Positions 6,315 through 14,906 of a DNA stretch of 28,025 bases are shown here, one piece after another. The first letter of the stretch is position 1; each line of letters starts with the position of its first letter. The stretch comes from Clostridia bacterium (GTDB lineage Bacteria > Bacillota_A > Clostridia > Christensenellales > Aristaeellaceae), in NCBI GenBank assembly GCA_017518705.1, contig JAFWUC010000057.1, forward strand, positions 1-28,025, given 5' to 3'. A program made the translations under genes and the position numbers. Under the pieces are notes generated by a model. It had not been told where the DNA came from. It worked only from the letters and a program-made list of their open reading frames with translations, and did no database searches.

Positions 6315-7736
6315 ATGAAAGCGGCAAAACTGCTTTTCGCGGCCCTTGCGCTGGCGCTGGGGCTGCTTTTTGCCGGAGCGGAAGCGGACAGCTATAAGAC
6401 GGAAGCGGTGTACCTGCCTTTGAGCCGCGCGCTCAAGGTGGACACCGAATTCACGTACACCAACGCCGCGGGGGAAAAGCTGGACAGCGTCACCTTCGTG
6501 CTGCCCGCCAACTGCTTTAGGCGCGTTTCCGCCCTGCCTTACGGCGGGGACAGCCTTGAAAAGGCGTTCCCGTGGGGCTACGCGCCCGCGGGGGTGCAGC
6601 TTGAGAGGGTGGAGTTTGATTCGTCTCCCGCCAGGTACTCGTTTTTACAGGGCGGGGACGTTTATTTTAGCGTCAAAGCGGCGCTCGAGCCCGGGCAGAC
6701 GGGCACGTTCCGCTTCGTCTACACGCTGCTTTTGAGCGAGAACTGGGCGTTCCTGGGCTGCGGCGAGGACGTGCGGCTCAGGCTGTTCCTGCCTGCCGCC
6801 TGCCCGTTTGACGAAGGTGAAGCGGCGATGTATCCGCTCAGCCACTGCTTTTGCGACGTGTTTTCCCTGCCCGCGGATCACACTCTTACGCTGCGCGTGC
6901 CGGTTTCCTGGGCGCTTGCCTGCGGGGGATCCGTGACGCGCGCGGTGATCGGGGACACGGCGGAGTATACGGTGACGCTCAATAACGCGTCAAATCTCAG
7001 CCTCGTGCTCAGCCGCCACTTTTACGAATACGCGGACACAAGCGCCATGGGCACCAAGATAAGCGTTTACGGCAACAGCCGCGCAAAGTGCCGAAAAGCG
7101 CTCAACCTTGCAAAGGACGCGTTAAACGTATACGAAACCTGGCTTGGAAAGGCGCCGTGGGATATCGCGGTGGCGTTCTCGTCGGACACGGCGTCCTCGG
7201 CGTCCCCGGGGCTGATACAGCTGGGCGGCGACGCGGAGGATCTCGAGAGCACGGTATACCGCCTCGCGGCGCAGCAGTATTTCGGGCTGGGCGCGTACAC
7301 AGACCCGTACACCGACCCGTTTTTGCGGGAGGGGACGAGCTTTTACGCGTATCTGCTGGCAGAGGAACAGCTCCGCGGCGAAAACAGGTTCGTAAGCCTG
7401 CTTAACGGCCGGGTGCTGCCCGCGCTAAAGTACACCATCCCCGGCAGCCTGACCCCAGACAGCTTCCTGACCCGCTTCCAAAGCGAAGAGGAGTTCGAAG
7501 CGGTCGCGCGCTTAAGGGGCGCTGCGGTGATGCACGAGATGCGCGTGCTGCTGGGCAGGGACGCGTTCATAAGGGCATTAAAAGCGTTTTACACATCCGG
7601 CAAGGGCCGGCTGAACACCATAGAAGACTTCGTCACGGCGCTGGACGGGGAGTTTCCCGGCGGCGCGGGCAGCGCGCTGGTGTCGTACCTGTACACCATA
7701 GACGAGTACGCGCTGTTCGACGGGGATTACCGTTAG
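6315..7736 (+). CDS. Secreted M1-aminopeptidase-like protein with destroyed zinc site
   Basis: The 473-residue product has a signal peptide (residues 1-~24, AGAEA), a beta-rich N-terminal half like the M1 saddle domain, and a helical C-terminal half. In M1 peptidases zinc is held by HExxH-x18-E. Here the aligned block VYRLAAQQYFG (314-324) replaces HELAH with RLAAQ (316-320), yet Glu339 in FLREG falls exactly 18 residues after the second-histidine position and the QxF-G ending is kept. The GxMEN-like block is reduced to ASPGLIQL. The fold is thus probably M1-like but without hydrolytic activity; it may bind peptides or act as a scaffold. The gene follows the 41-residue protein by 7 bases and precedes an ABC exporter by 9. 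The family is inferred from motif remnants. Confidence 0.75.
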   Translation: MKAAKLLFAALALALGLLFAGAEADSYKTEAVYLPLSRALKVDTEFTYTNAAGEKLDSVTFVLPANCFRRVSALPYGGDSLEKAFPWGYAPAGVQLERVEFDSSPARYSFLQGGDVYFSVKAALEPGQTGTFRFVYTLLLSENWAFLGCGEDVRLRLFLPAACPFDEGEAAMYPLSHCFCDVFSLPADHTLTLRVPVSWALACGGSVTRAVIGDTAEYTVTLNNASNLSLVLSRHFYEYADTSAMGTKISVYGNSRAKCRKALNLAKDALNVYETWLGKAPWDIAVAFSSDTASSASPGLIQLGGDAEDLESTVYRLAAQQYFGLGAYTDPYTDPFLREGTSFYAYLLAEEQLRGENRFVSLLNGRVLPALKYTIPGSLTPDSFLTRFQSEEEFEAVARLRGAAVMHEMRVLLGRDAFIRALKAFYTSGKGRLNTIEDFVTALDGEFPGGAGSALVSYLYTIDEYALFDGDYR

Positions 7737-7745
7737 GAGGAATAT

Positions 7746-10346
7746 ATGCTTGAGCTTCAGGGCATAAGCAGGGTATACGACACGGGCAGCCAGAAAGTGG
7801 AGGCCTTAAAGGGCGTGAGCGTCAAGTTCCGCACCAACGAATTCGTGAGCGTGCTGGGTCCCAGCGGCTGCGGCAAGACCACGCTGCTGAACATCATCGG
7901 CGGGCTCGACCGCGCCACGGCGGGGGAACTCATCATCGCCGGACGCTCCACACGCCGCTACAAGGACCGGGACTGGGACAGCTACCGCAACCACGCCATA
8001 GGCTTCGTGTTCCAGAGCTACAACCTGATAGGCCACCAGAGCGTGCTCTCCAACGTGGAGATGGCGCTGACCCTGTCGGGCGTGAGCAAGAAGGAGCGCC
8101 GGGAAAAGGCCGTAAAGGCGCTTGAGCGCGTGGGGCTGGGCGACCAGCTGACCAAGCGTCCCCGGGAGCTTTCCGGCGGCCAGATGCAGAGGGTGGCGAT
8201 CGCCCGCGCCCTGGTGAACGACCCCAGGATACTCCTTGCGGACGAGCCTACCGGCGCGCTGGACAGCGAGACGGGGCTGCAGGTGATGGAGCTGCTGGCG
8301 GAGATCGCCCGCGACCGGCTGGTGATAATGGTCACCCACAACCCGGAGCTGGCGGAAAAGTACTCCACCCGCATCGTGCGCCTGTCCGACGGGCGCATAG
8401 TGGGGGACACGGATCCTTACGACGGCGCGGACGAGAAGGAGGACAGCCTCTCCGCCAGCCGCACGGGCATGAGCTTCCTGACCGCGCTGGGGCTGTCGCT
8501 CAACAACCTGCTGACCAAGAAGACCCGCACCATACTGGTGGCCTTCGCGGGCAGCATAGGCATAATCGGCATCGCGCTTATACTGGCCATGTCTACGGGC
8601 GTGCAGAGGTACATAGACAAGATCGAGCGGGAGACGCTCACCTCTTACCCCCTCACGCTGCAGAGCGAGAGCATGGACCTGAACAGCTTGAGCGAGAACA
8701 TGACCGTGGACGTGGACGCGGAAAAGCGTGAAGAGGGCCGCGTGTACTCGGGCAGGATACTGCGGGGCATGCTGGGCCTGATGCTCAACGAGGTCAAGCA
8801 GAACGACCTTGCGGCGTTCAAGCAGCACATAGACGCGGATCCGGAGTTCGCCAAGCTGGTCAGCGGCGTGAGCTACGAGTATTCCAGCCAGCTGAACATC
8901 TGGCGGGACACACCGGAGGGGCCGCTGCAGGTCAATCCTTCCACCACTTATGAAGACCTTATGGCGGACGCGCAGGGCGGCGACGTGCCGGAATCCTTCA
9001 GCCGCATATACGCCATGGGCTCCATGGCTTCCAGCTATTCCAACAACGCCCAGAGCGTGTTCATGCAGCTGCTGGACAACCGCGAGCTGCTCGACAGCCA
9101 GTACGACGTGGTGGCGGGCAGGTGGCCCGAGGACAAGAGCGAAGTGGTGCTGCTGCTCAACCGCTCCGGGGTCATAAGCGACTACACGCTGTATACGCTG
9201 GGCATAAAGAGCCGCAGCGAGCTCAAGCAGCTGGTCAGCGACATGATGTCCGGCAAAGAGGAAAAGATCGACACCGTCAGCTACAGCTACGACGATATAC
9301 TGAATATGCGCTTCCGCCTGGTGATACCCGGGAGCTACTACGAAAAGACGGGCGGACACTGGGTGAGCATAAAGGAAGACCCTGAGAAGCTCCGGAAAGT
9401 TGTGGACGAGGGGCTGGAGCTTAAGGTGGTGGGCATAGTGATGCCCTCCGAAGGCTCCGTAGTGGGCGCGTCCACGGGGCGGGTAGGCTATCTGCCCGGG
9501 CTTATGGAGTACGCGATATCCCTGGCCAACGAAAGCGAGATAGTGAAGGACCAGATGGCGAACCCGGACATGGACGTGATCCGCGCCATGCCCTTTGAAA
9601 AGACCGAGTTCGACATAGACAAGGTGGACCTGACGGGCTACGAGAGCTTCGTGTCCGGCGTGCGCATGATGCTGGGCGACGAGCGGCTCAACGAGATCAT
9701 CCGCTCCGTGGTGCCCACGGTGGGCTCCGGAAAGACGCTGCAGGAGAACCTGATCTCCTTCGGCGCGGCGGATCTGTCCGTGCCGGACAAGATAAACATC
9801 TATCCCAGGGACTTTGAAAGCAAGGAGCGCATCGCCGCCTACATAGACGCGTACAATGAGCAGAACACCCAGGGCGGCAAGAGCATCACCTACACCGACT
9901 ACGTGGGGCTGCTTCTGAGCGGCGTGACCGACATAGTGCAGGCGGTCACCTACGTGCTGGTGGCGTTCGTGGCGGTGAGCCTGTTCGTGTCCAGCATAAT
10001 GATAGGCGTAATCACCTACATAAGCGTGCTGGAGCGCACCAAGGAGATAGGCATACTCAGGGCGCTGGGCGCATCCAAGCGGGACATAAGCCGCGTGTTC
10101 AACGCCGAAACGCTGATAATCGGCTTTATGGCGGGCATGCTGGGCATACTGGTGAGCCTGATGCTGATACTGCCCATAAACCACGTGATCTACACCTTGG
10201 CGGGCATGCACAACATGGCGTACCTGCCCGCGACCAGCTGCGCCGTGCTGGTGCTGATAAGCATGTTCCTGACGCTGGTGTCGGGGCTGATACCCTCGGG
10301 CTTCGCCGCCCGCAGGGACCCCGTTGTGGCGCTGAGGAGCGAATAA
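7746..10346 (+). CDS. MacB-like ABC exporter, ATPase fused to FtsX-type permease
   Basis: An 866-residue fusion. The ATPase (1-~230) has Walker A GPSGCGKTT (38-46), signature LSGGQ (142-146), Walker B with DEPTG (166-170) and switch His198. One membrane helix follows at ~262-282, then a large extracytoplasmic region (~285-730, about twice that of MacB), then three C-terminal helices (~733-758, 790-812, 825-850) with the FtsX hallmark ERTKEIGILRALGASKRDI. This is the mechanotransmission-type (type VII) architecture, used for lipoprotein, peptide or toxin export or for activating cell-wall enzymes across the envelope. AGGAGG precedes the ATG. It is the last gene of the operon, and the secreted M1-like protein just before it is the most likely partner. 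The substrate is not evident. Confidence 0.92.
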   Translation: MLELQGISRVYDTGSQKVEALKGVSVKFRTNEFVSVLGPSGCGKTTLLNIIGGLDRATAGELIIAGRSTRRYKDRDWDSYRNHAIGFVFQSYNLIGHQSVLSNVEMALTLSGVSKKERREKAVKALERVGLGDQLTKRPRELSGGQMQRVAIARALVNDPRILLADEPTGALDSETGLQVMELLAEIARDRLVIMVTHNPELAEKYSTRIVRLSDGRIVGDTDPYDGADEKEDSLSASRTGMSFLTALGLSLNNLLTKKTRTILVAFAGSIGIIGIALILAMSTGVQRYIDKIERETLTSYPLTLQSESMDLNSLSENMTVDVDAEKREEGRVYSGRILRGMLGLMLNEVKQNDLAAFKQHIDADPEFAKLVSGVSYEYSSQLNIWRDTPEGPLQVNPSTTYEDLMADAQGGDVPESFSRIYAMGSMASSYSNNAQSVFMQLLDNRELLDSQYDVVAGRWPEDKSEVVLLLNRSGVISDYTLYTLGIKSRSELKQLVSDMMSGKEEKIDTVSYSYDDILNMRFRLVIPGSYYEKTGGHWVSIKEDPEKLRKVVDEGLELKVVGIVMPSEGSVVGASTGRVGYLPGLMEYAISLANESEIVKDQMANPDMDVIRAMPFEKTEFDIDKVDLTGYESFVSGVRMMLGDERLNEIIRSVVPTVGSGKTLQENLISFGAADLSVPDKINIYPRDFESKERIAAYIDAYNEQNTQGGKSITYTDYVGLLLSGVTDIVQAVTYVLVAFVAVSLFVSSIMIGVITYISVLERTKEIGILRALGASKRDISRVFNAETLIIGFMAGMLGILVSLMLILPINHVIYTLAGMHNMAYLPATSCAVLVLISMFLTLVSGLIPSGFAARRDPVVALRSE

Positions 10347-10362
10347 AACGGTTTGAACGCAT

Positions 10363-10388
10363 ACCCGCCCGGGTCACGGGCGGGTTTT
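10363..10388 (+). terminator. Rho-independent terminator of the seven-gene operon
   Basis: ACCCGCCCG and CGGGCGGGT form a 9-bp perfect stem with a 5-base loop followed by TTTT, 16 bases after the exporter stop codon. Confidence 0.88.
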
Positions 10389-10430
10389 CTGCATTTTGGG
10401 GAGCAAAGGCTTCTTTACGATTAAATAATA

Positions 10431-10459
10431 TATTTACCCCTTGACGCGGTAGGTAAATA
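10431..10459. promoter_or_regulatory. Inverted repeat overlapping the metY promoter (candidate operator)
   Basis: TATTTACC (10431-10438) and GGTAAATA (10452-10459) form a perfect 8-bp inverted repeat with 13 bases between. It covers the -35 and most of the spacer of the following promoter, a position suited to repression. The last gene of the operon encodes an Rrf2-family regulator, the natural candidate to bind here; that link is inferred. Confidence 0.6.
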
Positions 10460-10469
10460 ATGCTATAAT
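10441..10469 (+). promoter_or_regulatory. Sigma-A-type promoter of metY-cysK-iscS-iscU-rrf2
   Basis: TTGACG (10441-10446), a 17-bp spacer and a perfect TATAAT (10464-10469). The untranslated leader to the ATG at 10511 is only about 35 bases, too short for a T-box or SAM riboswitch. Confidence 0.9.
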
Positions 10470-10510
10470 CGGCACAACCGATGGCAAATAAGACACTAAG
10501 GAGATACGCA

Positions 10511-11791
10511 ATGAAAGAATACCGTTTTGAGACCAAACAGCTGCACGTGGGGCAGGAAGCCGCCGATCCCGCGACCGACGCCCGCGCGGTGCCGATTTAC
10601 GCCACCACCAGCTACGTGTTCAAGGATTCCGCCCAAGCGGCGGGCAGGTTCGCCCTGACCGAGGCGGGCAATATCTATACCAGGCTGCAGAACCCCACCA
10701 CCGACGTGTTCGAGAAGCGCATCGCCGCGCTGGAAGGCGGCGCGGGCGCCCTGGCTACCGCCAGCGGTTCCGCCGCGATCACTTACGCGGTGCAGAACAT
10801 CGCCGTGGCGGGGGACCACATCGTGTCCTCCACCAACCTGTACGGCGGCACGGCGAACCTGTTCGCCAACACCCTGCCGGAGCAGGGGCTGACCACCACC
10901 TTCGTGGACCCCACCGACCCGGAGAACTTCGAAAAGGCTATCCGCCCCAACACCAAAATGCTTTACGCCGAGACGCTGGGCAACCCCAACAGCGACGTGA
11001 TCGACCTTAAGGCCATCGCGGACGTCGCCCACAGGCACGGCATCCCCTTCATAGTGGACAACACCTTCGCCACTCCCTACCTGCTCAGGCCCATCGAGTA
11101 CGGCGCGGACATCGTGGTGCACTCCGCCACCAAGTTCATCGGCGGCCACGGCACCGTAATGGGCGGCGTGGTAGTGGATTCCGGCAAGTTCGACTGGGCG
11201 CAGAACGACAAGTTCCCGGGCCTGAGCAAGCCCAATCCCAGCTATCACGGCGTGGTGTTCACCGAGGCGGCGGGCAGCCAGGCGTATATAGTCAAGATGC
11301 GCACCACCATCATGAGGGACCAGGGCGCCACCATCAGCCCCTTCAACAGCTTCATGCTGCTGCAGGGTCTGGAGACGCTGTCCCTGCGCGTGGACAGGCA
11401 CGTGGAGAACGCGCTCAAGGTAGTGGACTTCTTTAAGAACCATCCCAAGGTGGAGAGGGTGAACCATCCCTCCCTGGCGACGGGCAGGGCGAAGGAGCTG
11501 TACGACATGTACTTCCCCAGGGGCGCGGCGTCCATATTCACCGTGGACATCAAGGGCACCCAGGCGGACGCCCAGAAGTTCACCGAGAGCCTTAAGCTGT
11601 TCAGCCTGCTGGCCAACGTGGCGGACGTGAAGAGCCTGGTCATCCATCCCGCCTCCACCACCCACTCCCAGCTGGACGAGGAAGGCCTGAAGGCGGCGGG
11701 CATCCGTCCCACCACCGTGCGCCTGTCCATAGGCACCGAGCATATCGACGACATAATCGACGACCTGGAGCAGGGACTGGCCGCCATTTAA
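10511..11791 (+). CDS. metY: O-acetylhomoserine sulfhydrylase (PLP-dependent)
   Basis: A 426-residue Cys/Met metabolism PLP enzyme, the usual length for O-acetylhomoserine (thiol)-lyase, which joins O-acetylhomoserine and sulfide into homocysteine. Recognisable blocks are [13 protein letters not shown] (~56-68), ASGSAAI (84-90), the cofactor aspartate in VDNTFATPY, and the PLP-binding Lys208 in [11 protein letters not shown]. The start at 10511 has AAGGAG eight bases upstream; an upstream in-frame ATG at 10481 would leave only about five leader bases and lacks a ribosome site. It opens a sulfur operon with cysK and iscS. Related cystathionine synthases and lyases share the fold, but the long form and AGSQAY region favour MetY. 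Confidence 0.92.
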   Translation: MKEYRFETKQLHVGQEAADPATDARAVPIYATTSYVFKDSAQAAGRFALTEAGNIYTRLQNPTTDVFEKRIAALEGGAGALATASGSAAITYAVQNIAVAGDHIVSSTNLYGGTANLFANTLPEQGLTTTFVDPTDPENFEKAIRPNTKMLYAETLGNPNSDVIDLKAIADVAHRHGIPFIVDNTFATPYLLRPIEYGADIVVHSATKFIGGHGTVMGGVVVDSGKFDWAQNDKFPGLSKPNPSYHGVVFTEAAGSQAYIVKMRTTIMRDQGATISPFNSFMLLQGLETLSLRVDRHVENALKVVDFFKNHPKVERVNHPSLATGRAKELYDMYFPRGAASIFTVDIKGTQADAQKFTESLKLFSLLANVADVKSLVIHPASTTHSQLDEEGLKAAGIRPTTVRLSIGTEHIDDIIDDLEQGLAAI

Positions 11792-11801
11792 GGAGGGCAC
11801 C

Positions 11802-12734
11802 ATGGCCAAGATATATAACGGAGCAGACGAACTGATCGGCTCCACCCCGCTGGTAAGGCTTACGAAGATAGAGGCGAAGCTGGGCCTCAAAGCCAGGCTG
11901 CTGGCGAAACTTGAGTACTTTAACCCCGCGGGCTCCGTGAAGGACCGGGTGGCGAAAGCCATAATCGATGACGCGGAAAAGTCAGGCCGTTTGACTCCCG
12001 GCGGCACCATAATCGAACCCACCAGCGGCAACACGGGCATAGGCCTCGCGGCGGTGGCGGCGGCGAGGGGCTACCGTCTTATCGTAGTCATGCCCGACAC
12101 CATGTCCGTGGAGCGCAGGAAGCTGATCAAAGCCTACGGCGCCGAGCTGGTCCTGACCGAAGGCGCGCTGGGCATGAAGGGCGCGGTGGCGAAGGCGGAA
12201 GAGCTTAAGGCCGCCAACCCCGGCAGCATCGTAGCCGGGCAGTTCGTGAACCCCGCAAACCCCCAGGCGCACTTTGAGACCACCGGCCCCGAGATCTACA
12301 GCGACACGGACGGGGAAGTGGACGTGTTCGTGGCGGGCGTAGGTACGGGCGGCACCGTGACGGGCGTGGGCAGGTACCTTAAGTCCGTAAAAAGTGGCGT
12401 AAAGATCGTGGCGGTGGAGCCCGCCGCGTCCCCGGTGCTGTCCACCGGCAGGGGCGGCGCCCACAAGATCCAGGGCATCGGCGCGGGCTTCGTGCCCGAA
12501 GTGCTGGACACCGGCATATACGACGAGATAATCACCGTTACCAACGAAGACGCGTTCGACATGGGCAGGATGCTGGGTAGGACCGAAGGCGTGCTGTGCG
12601 GCATCTCTTCCGGAGCGGCGCTGTGGGCGGCTGCCGAAGTGGCAAAGCGTCCCGAAAGCGCGGGCAAGACGATAGTCGCGCTGCTGCCGGATACCGGCGA
12701 CAGGTACCTGTCCACCGTGTTGTTTGAGGATTGA
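11802..12734 (+). CDS. cysK: Cysteine synthase A (O-acetylserine sulfhydrylase)
   Basis: Makes cysteine from O-acetylserine and sulfide with PLP in the cytoplasm. The 310-residue protein has the PLP lysine in AGSVKDRVA (Lys47), the substrate loop PTSGNTGIG (73-80) and the phosphate-binding loop [10 protein letters not shown]. Length and motifs match CysK closely. AAGGAGG stands directly before the ATG, ten bases after the metY stop. The four last codons run up to the next start, so cysK and iscS are translationally linked: cysteine made here is the substrate of the next enzyme. No serine acetyltransferase gene (cysE) is in the window. Confidence 0.95.
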   Translation: MAKIYNGADELIGSTPLVRLTKIEAKLGLKARLLAKLEYFNPAGSVKDRVAKAIIDDAEKSGRLTPGGTIIEPTSGNTGIGLAAVAAARGYRLIVVMPDTMSVERRKLIKAYGAELVLTEGALGMKGAVAKAEELKAANPGSIVAGQFVNPANPQAHFETTGPEIYSDTDGEVDVFVAGVGTGGTVTGVGRYLKSVKSGVKIVAVEPAASPVLSTGRGGAHKIQGIGAGFVPEVLDTGIYDEIITVTNEDAFDMGRMLGRTEGVLCGISSGAALWAAAEVAKRPESAGKTIVALLPDTGDRYLSTVLFED

Positions 12735-12735
12735 T

Positions 12736-13938
12736 ATGGAACTGTATCTGGACTGCGCGGCGACCACCAAGATGAGCCGCCGCGCCATAGACGCCATGCT
12801 GCCCTACATGGAGGAAGTGTACGGCAATCCCTCCAGCCTGTATTCCATAGGCCAAAAGGCCAAGGAAGCGCTGGAAAACGCCCGCGAAAGGGTCGCCGCG
12901 TGCATAGGCGCGAAGGCGCGGGAGATATACTTCACTTCCGGCGGCAGCGAGGCGGACAACCAGGCGATAATCTCCGCCGCTCTAAACGGCGCGAAAAAGG
13001 GCAAAAAGCACATCGTCTCCACGGCGTTCGAGCATCACGCGGTGCTGCACACGCTTAAGAAGCTGGAAAAGCAGGGGTACGAGGTCACATACCTCCCCGT
13101 GGGCGAAAAGGGCATAGTGGATGTCGCGGACGCGGAAAACGCGGTCAGGGACGACACCTGCCTGGTCACGGTGATGTATGCCAACAACGAGATCGGCACC
13201 GTGCAGCCCATACGCGAGATAGGCGAAATGTGCCGCAAAAAGGGCGTGGTGTTCCACACGGACGCGGTGCAGGTGGCGGGGCACATCCCCGTGGACGTCG
13301 TACGGGACAGCGTGGACATGCTTTCCGTGTCCGCCCACAAGTTCCGCGGTCCCAAGGGCGTGGGCGCGCTGTATGTAAGGCAGGGCGTGCTCCTTAACAG
13401 CCTGATCGAGGGCGGCGCCCAGGAGCGGGGCAAGCGTGCGGGCACCGAAAATGTGGCGGGCATAATGGGCATGACCGCGGCGCTGGAAGAGGCGGTCCAA
13501 AGCATGGACAGCCTGGGAAAGGCGACAACGGAAAGCCGCGACAGGCTTATCGCGGGCTTAAGGAGCATTCCCTACTCCAGCCTGAACGGGGACGAAATCT
13601 GCCGCCTGCCCGGCAACGTGTCCTTCTGCTTTGAGGGCATAGAGGGCGAGAGCCTGCTGCTCATGCTGGACGACCTGGGCATTTCCGCCTCCAGCGGTTC
13701 CGCCTGCACCAGCGGCTCGCTCGACCCCAGCCATGTGCTGCTCGCCATAGGCAGGGTGCACGAGGTGGCGCACGGTTCGCTCAGGCTCACTTTCGACAGG
13801 CCGCTGTCGGACGCGGAGATCGCATATACCGTAGACAGCGTGAAGGGCGTGGTGGAACGCCTGCGCTCCATGTCGCCCCTGTGGCACGATTTGGAAAACG
13901 GCAGGCGCGCGCACATTTTCAAGGAGTTTGAAAAGTAA
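12736..13938 (+). CDS. iscS: Cysteine desulfurase IscS/NifS family
   Basis: Takes sulfur from cysteine as an enzyme persulfide and passes it to the IscU scaffold and to tRNA thiolation enzymes. The 400-residue class V aminotransferase-fold protein has FTSGGSEADNQAI (66-78), FEHHAV, the PLP lysine in SAHKFRGPKG (Lys202) and the sulfur-carrying Cys324 in SSGSACTSGS. The long active-site loop marks it as group I (IscS/NifS), not SufS. The ATG at 12736 follows TGAGGA and lies one base after the cysK stop; an in-frame TTG at 12724 is less likely. It is followed by iscU after one base. Whether it also feeds the distant mnmA is likely but not shown. Confidence 0.95.
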   Translation: MELYLDCAATTKMSRRAIDAMLPYMEEVYGNPSSLYSIGQKAKEALENARERVAACIGAKAREIYFTSGGSEADNQAIISAALNGAKKGKKHIVSTAFEHHAVLHTLKKLEKQGYEVTYLPVGEKGIVDVADAENAVRDDTCLVTVMYANNEIGTVQPIREIGEMCRKKGVVFHTDAVQVAGHIPVDVVRDSVDMLSVSAHKFRGPKGVGALYVRQGVLLNSLIEGGAQERGKRAGTENVAGIMGMTAALEEAVQSMDSLGKATTESRDRLIAGLRSIPYSSLNGDEICRLPGNVSFCFEGIEGESLLLMLDDLGISASSGSACTSGSLDPSHVLLAIGRVHEVAHGSLRLTFDRPLSDAEIAYTVDSVKGVVERLRSMSPLWHDLENGRRAHIFKEFEK

Positions 13939-13939
13939 T

Positions 13940-14371
13940 ATGGCACTGTATTCCGAAAAGGTGATGGATCATTTCCGCAATCCCCGCAACGTGGGGCAGA
14001 TAGAGAACGCGGACGGGGTGGGCGAAGTCGGCAATCCCGTGTGCGGCGACATAATGAAGATATACCTTAAGATCGACGATGGCATCATAACCGACGTCAG
14101 GTTCGAGACCTTCGGCTGCGGCAGCGCCATCGCGTCCTCGTCCATGGCCACGGAGCTCATAAAGGGCAGACCGCTGTCCGAAGCGCTCAGCCTGACCAAC
14201 AAGGCGGTCACCGAGGCGCTGGACGGGCTGCCCGCCCACAAGCTGCACTGCTCCGTGCTGGCGGAGGAGGCGATCAAGGCCGCGGTAAAGGACTATTACG
14301 ACAAAAACGGCATCGCCTACGATCCCAAGGACTTCCCGGCGTCCTGCGACAGCTGGGAGAACTGCCACTGA
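13940..14371 (+). CDS. iscU: Fe-S cluster assembly scaffold IscU
   Basis: A 143-residue NifU N-domain scaffold on which IscS sulfur and iron are assembled into Fe-S clusters. The three cluster cysteines are Cys35 in NPVCGD, Cys60 in FGCGSAIASSS and Cys104 in HCSVLAEEA; Asp37, whose mutation stabilises clusters in homologues, is present. An added C-terminal tail, DFPASCDSWENCH, carries two more cysteines. It starts one base after the iscS stop. No hscA, hscB or ferredoxin gene accompanies it, as is usual for the short clostridial Isc set. Assignment secure. Confidence 0.95.
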   Translation: MALYSEKVMDHFRNPRNVGQIENADGVGEVGNPVCGDIMKIYLKIDDGIITDVRFETFGCGSAIASSSMATELIKGRPLSEALSLTNKAVTEALDGLPAHKLHCSVLAEEAIKAAVKDYYDKNGIAYDPKDFPASCDSWENCH

Positions 14372-14383
14372 AGGTAAACGCTT

Positions 14384-14785
14384 ATGATGGTATCGACGCG
14401 GGGCAGGTACGCCCTGAGGGTGATGGCGGACATGGCCGAAAACATGTCCCGTGGCTATGTGGCCATGAAGGAGATCGCCGCGAGGCAGGAGATCAGCCTT
14501 AAGTACCTGGAAAAAATACTGCCCGACCTGGTGGAAGCGGGCTTCGTGGAGGGCATGCACGGCCGCAACGGCGGCTACCGCCTGACCCGGAAGCCGGAAG
14601 ACTACACGGTGGGGGAGATCCTGCGCGCGGCGGAGGGCGACCTGGCGCCCGTGGCGTGCCTGTGCGATGACGCGCCGGAATGCGAACGCTCCCAAAACTG
14701 CCGCACCCGCCCGCTGTGGGAGGGGCTTAACGCCGCTATCGGCGCGTACCTGGACGGGATAAAACTGAGCGAACTCGTGAAATGA
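14384..14785 (+). CDS. Rrf2-family regulator with IscR-type cysteine cluster
   Basis: A 133-residue winged-helix regulator. Residues 1-~68 are the DNA-binding part (STRGRYALRVMADMA, then SLKYLEKILPDLVEAGFVEG and GRNGGYRL). The sensor region has Cys94-x5-Cys100-x5-Cys106, exactly the spacing of the [2Fe-2S] ligands of E. coli IscR, plus an extra Cys92; the histidine ligand of IscR is replaced by Arg109. CymR, the Bacillus cysteine repressor of this family, lacks such cysteines, so Fe-S sensing is the better guess. It ends the metY-cysK-iscS-iscU operon and may control it through the inverted repeat at 10431-10459. Start is either of two adjacent ATG codons after GAAGGTAA. Confidence 0.9.
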   Translation: MMVSTRGRYALRVMADMAENMSRGYVAMKEIAARQEISLKYLEKILPDLVEAGFVEGMHGRNGGYRLTRKPEDYTVGEILRAAEGDLAPVACLCDDAPECERSQNCRTRPLWEGLNAAIGAYLDGIKLSELVK

Positions 14786-14787
14786 AC

Positions 14788-14813
14788 AAAAGCCGCATTG
14801 AGCGGCTTTTTTT
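14788..14813 (+). terminator. Rho-independent terminator of the cys/isc operon
   Basis: AGCCGC-ATTGA-GCGGCT stem-loop followed by seven T, directly after the rrf2 stop codon. Confidence 0.9.
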
Positions 14814-14826
14814 GCGGCGTTCGGAA

Positions 14827-14847
14827 GCGCGCCGCGGGACGGCGCGC
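14827..14847. other. GC-rich perfect stem-loop between convergent operons
   Basis: GCGCGCC (14827-14833) and GGCGCGC (14841-14847) form a perfect 7-bp stem with a 7-base loop. It lies between the two terminators of the convergent operons. It has no T-run on either strand, so it is not a terminator alone. Confidence 0.5.
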
Positions 14848-14865
14848 AATAAAAAACGGGAAACA

Positions 14866-14900
14866 AAAACGGAGAGGAAAGATCCTCTCCGTTTTGTTTT
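14866..14900 (-). terminator. Bidirectional terminator for the long rnf operon
   Basis: A 12-bp perfect stem (14866-14877 with 14884-14895, core ACGGAGAGG) has T-rich tails on both strands. On the - strand it lies just beyond the stop of the binding-protein gene at 14907 and ends the long leftward operon; rightward it would catch read-through from rrf2. Confidence 0.88.
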
Positions 14901-14906
14901 GAACGC

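Noticed and set aside
7806..10211. 801-codon open frame on the - strand opposite the ABC exporter
   Set aside because: It is a mirror frame of a GC-rich gene, rich in His, Tyr and Val, with no domain or ribosome site; the + strand gene has complete ABC and FtsX motifs.
10470..10510. T-box or SAM riboswitch before metY
   Set aside because: The leader from the predicted transcription start to the ATG is about 35 bases, far too short.
10496..12040. 514-codon - strand frame opposite metY/cysK
   Set aside because: Shadow of two well-supported genes, low-complexity Gly/Val/His composition.
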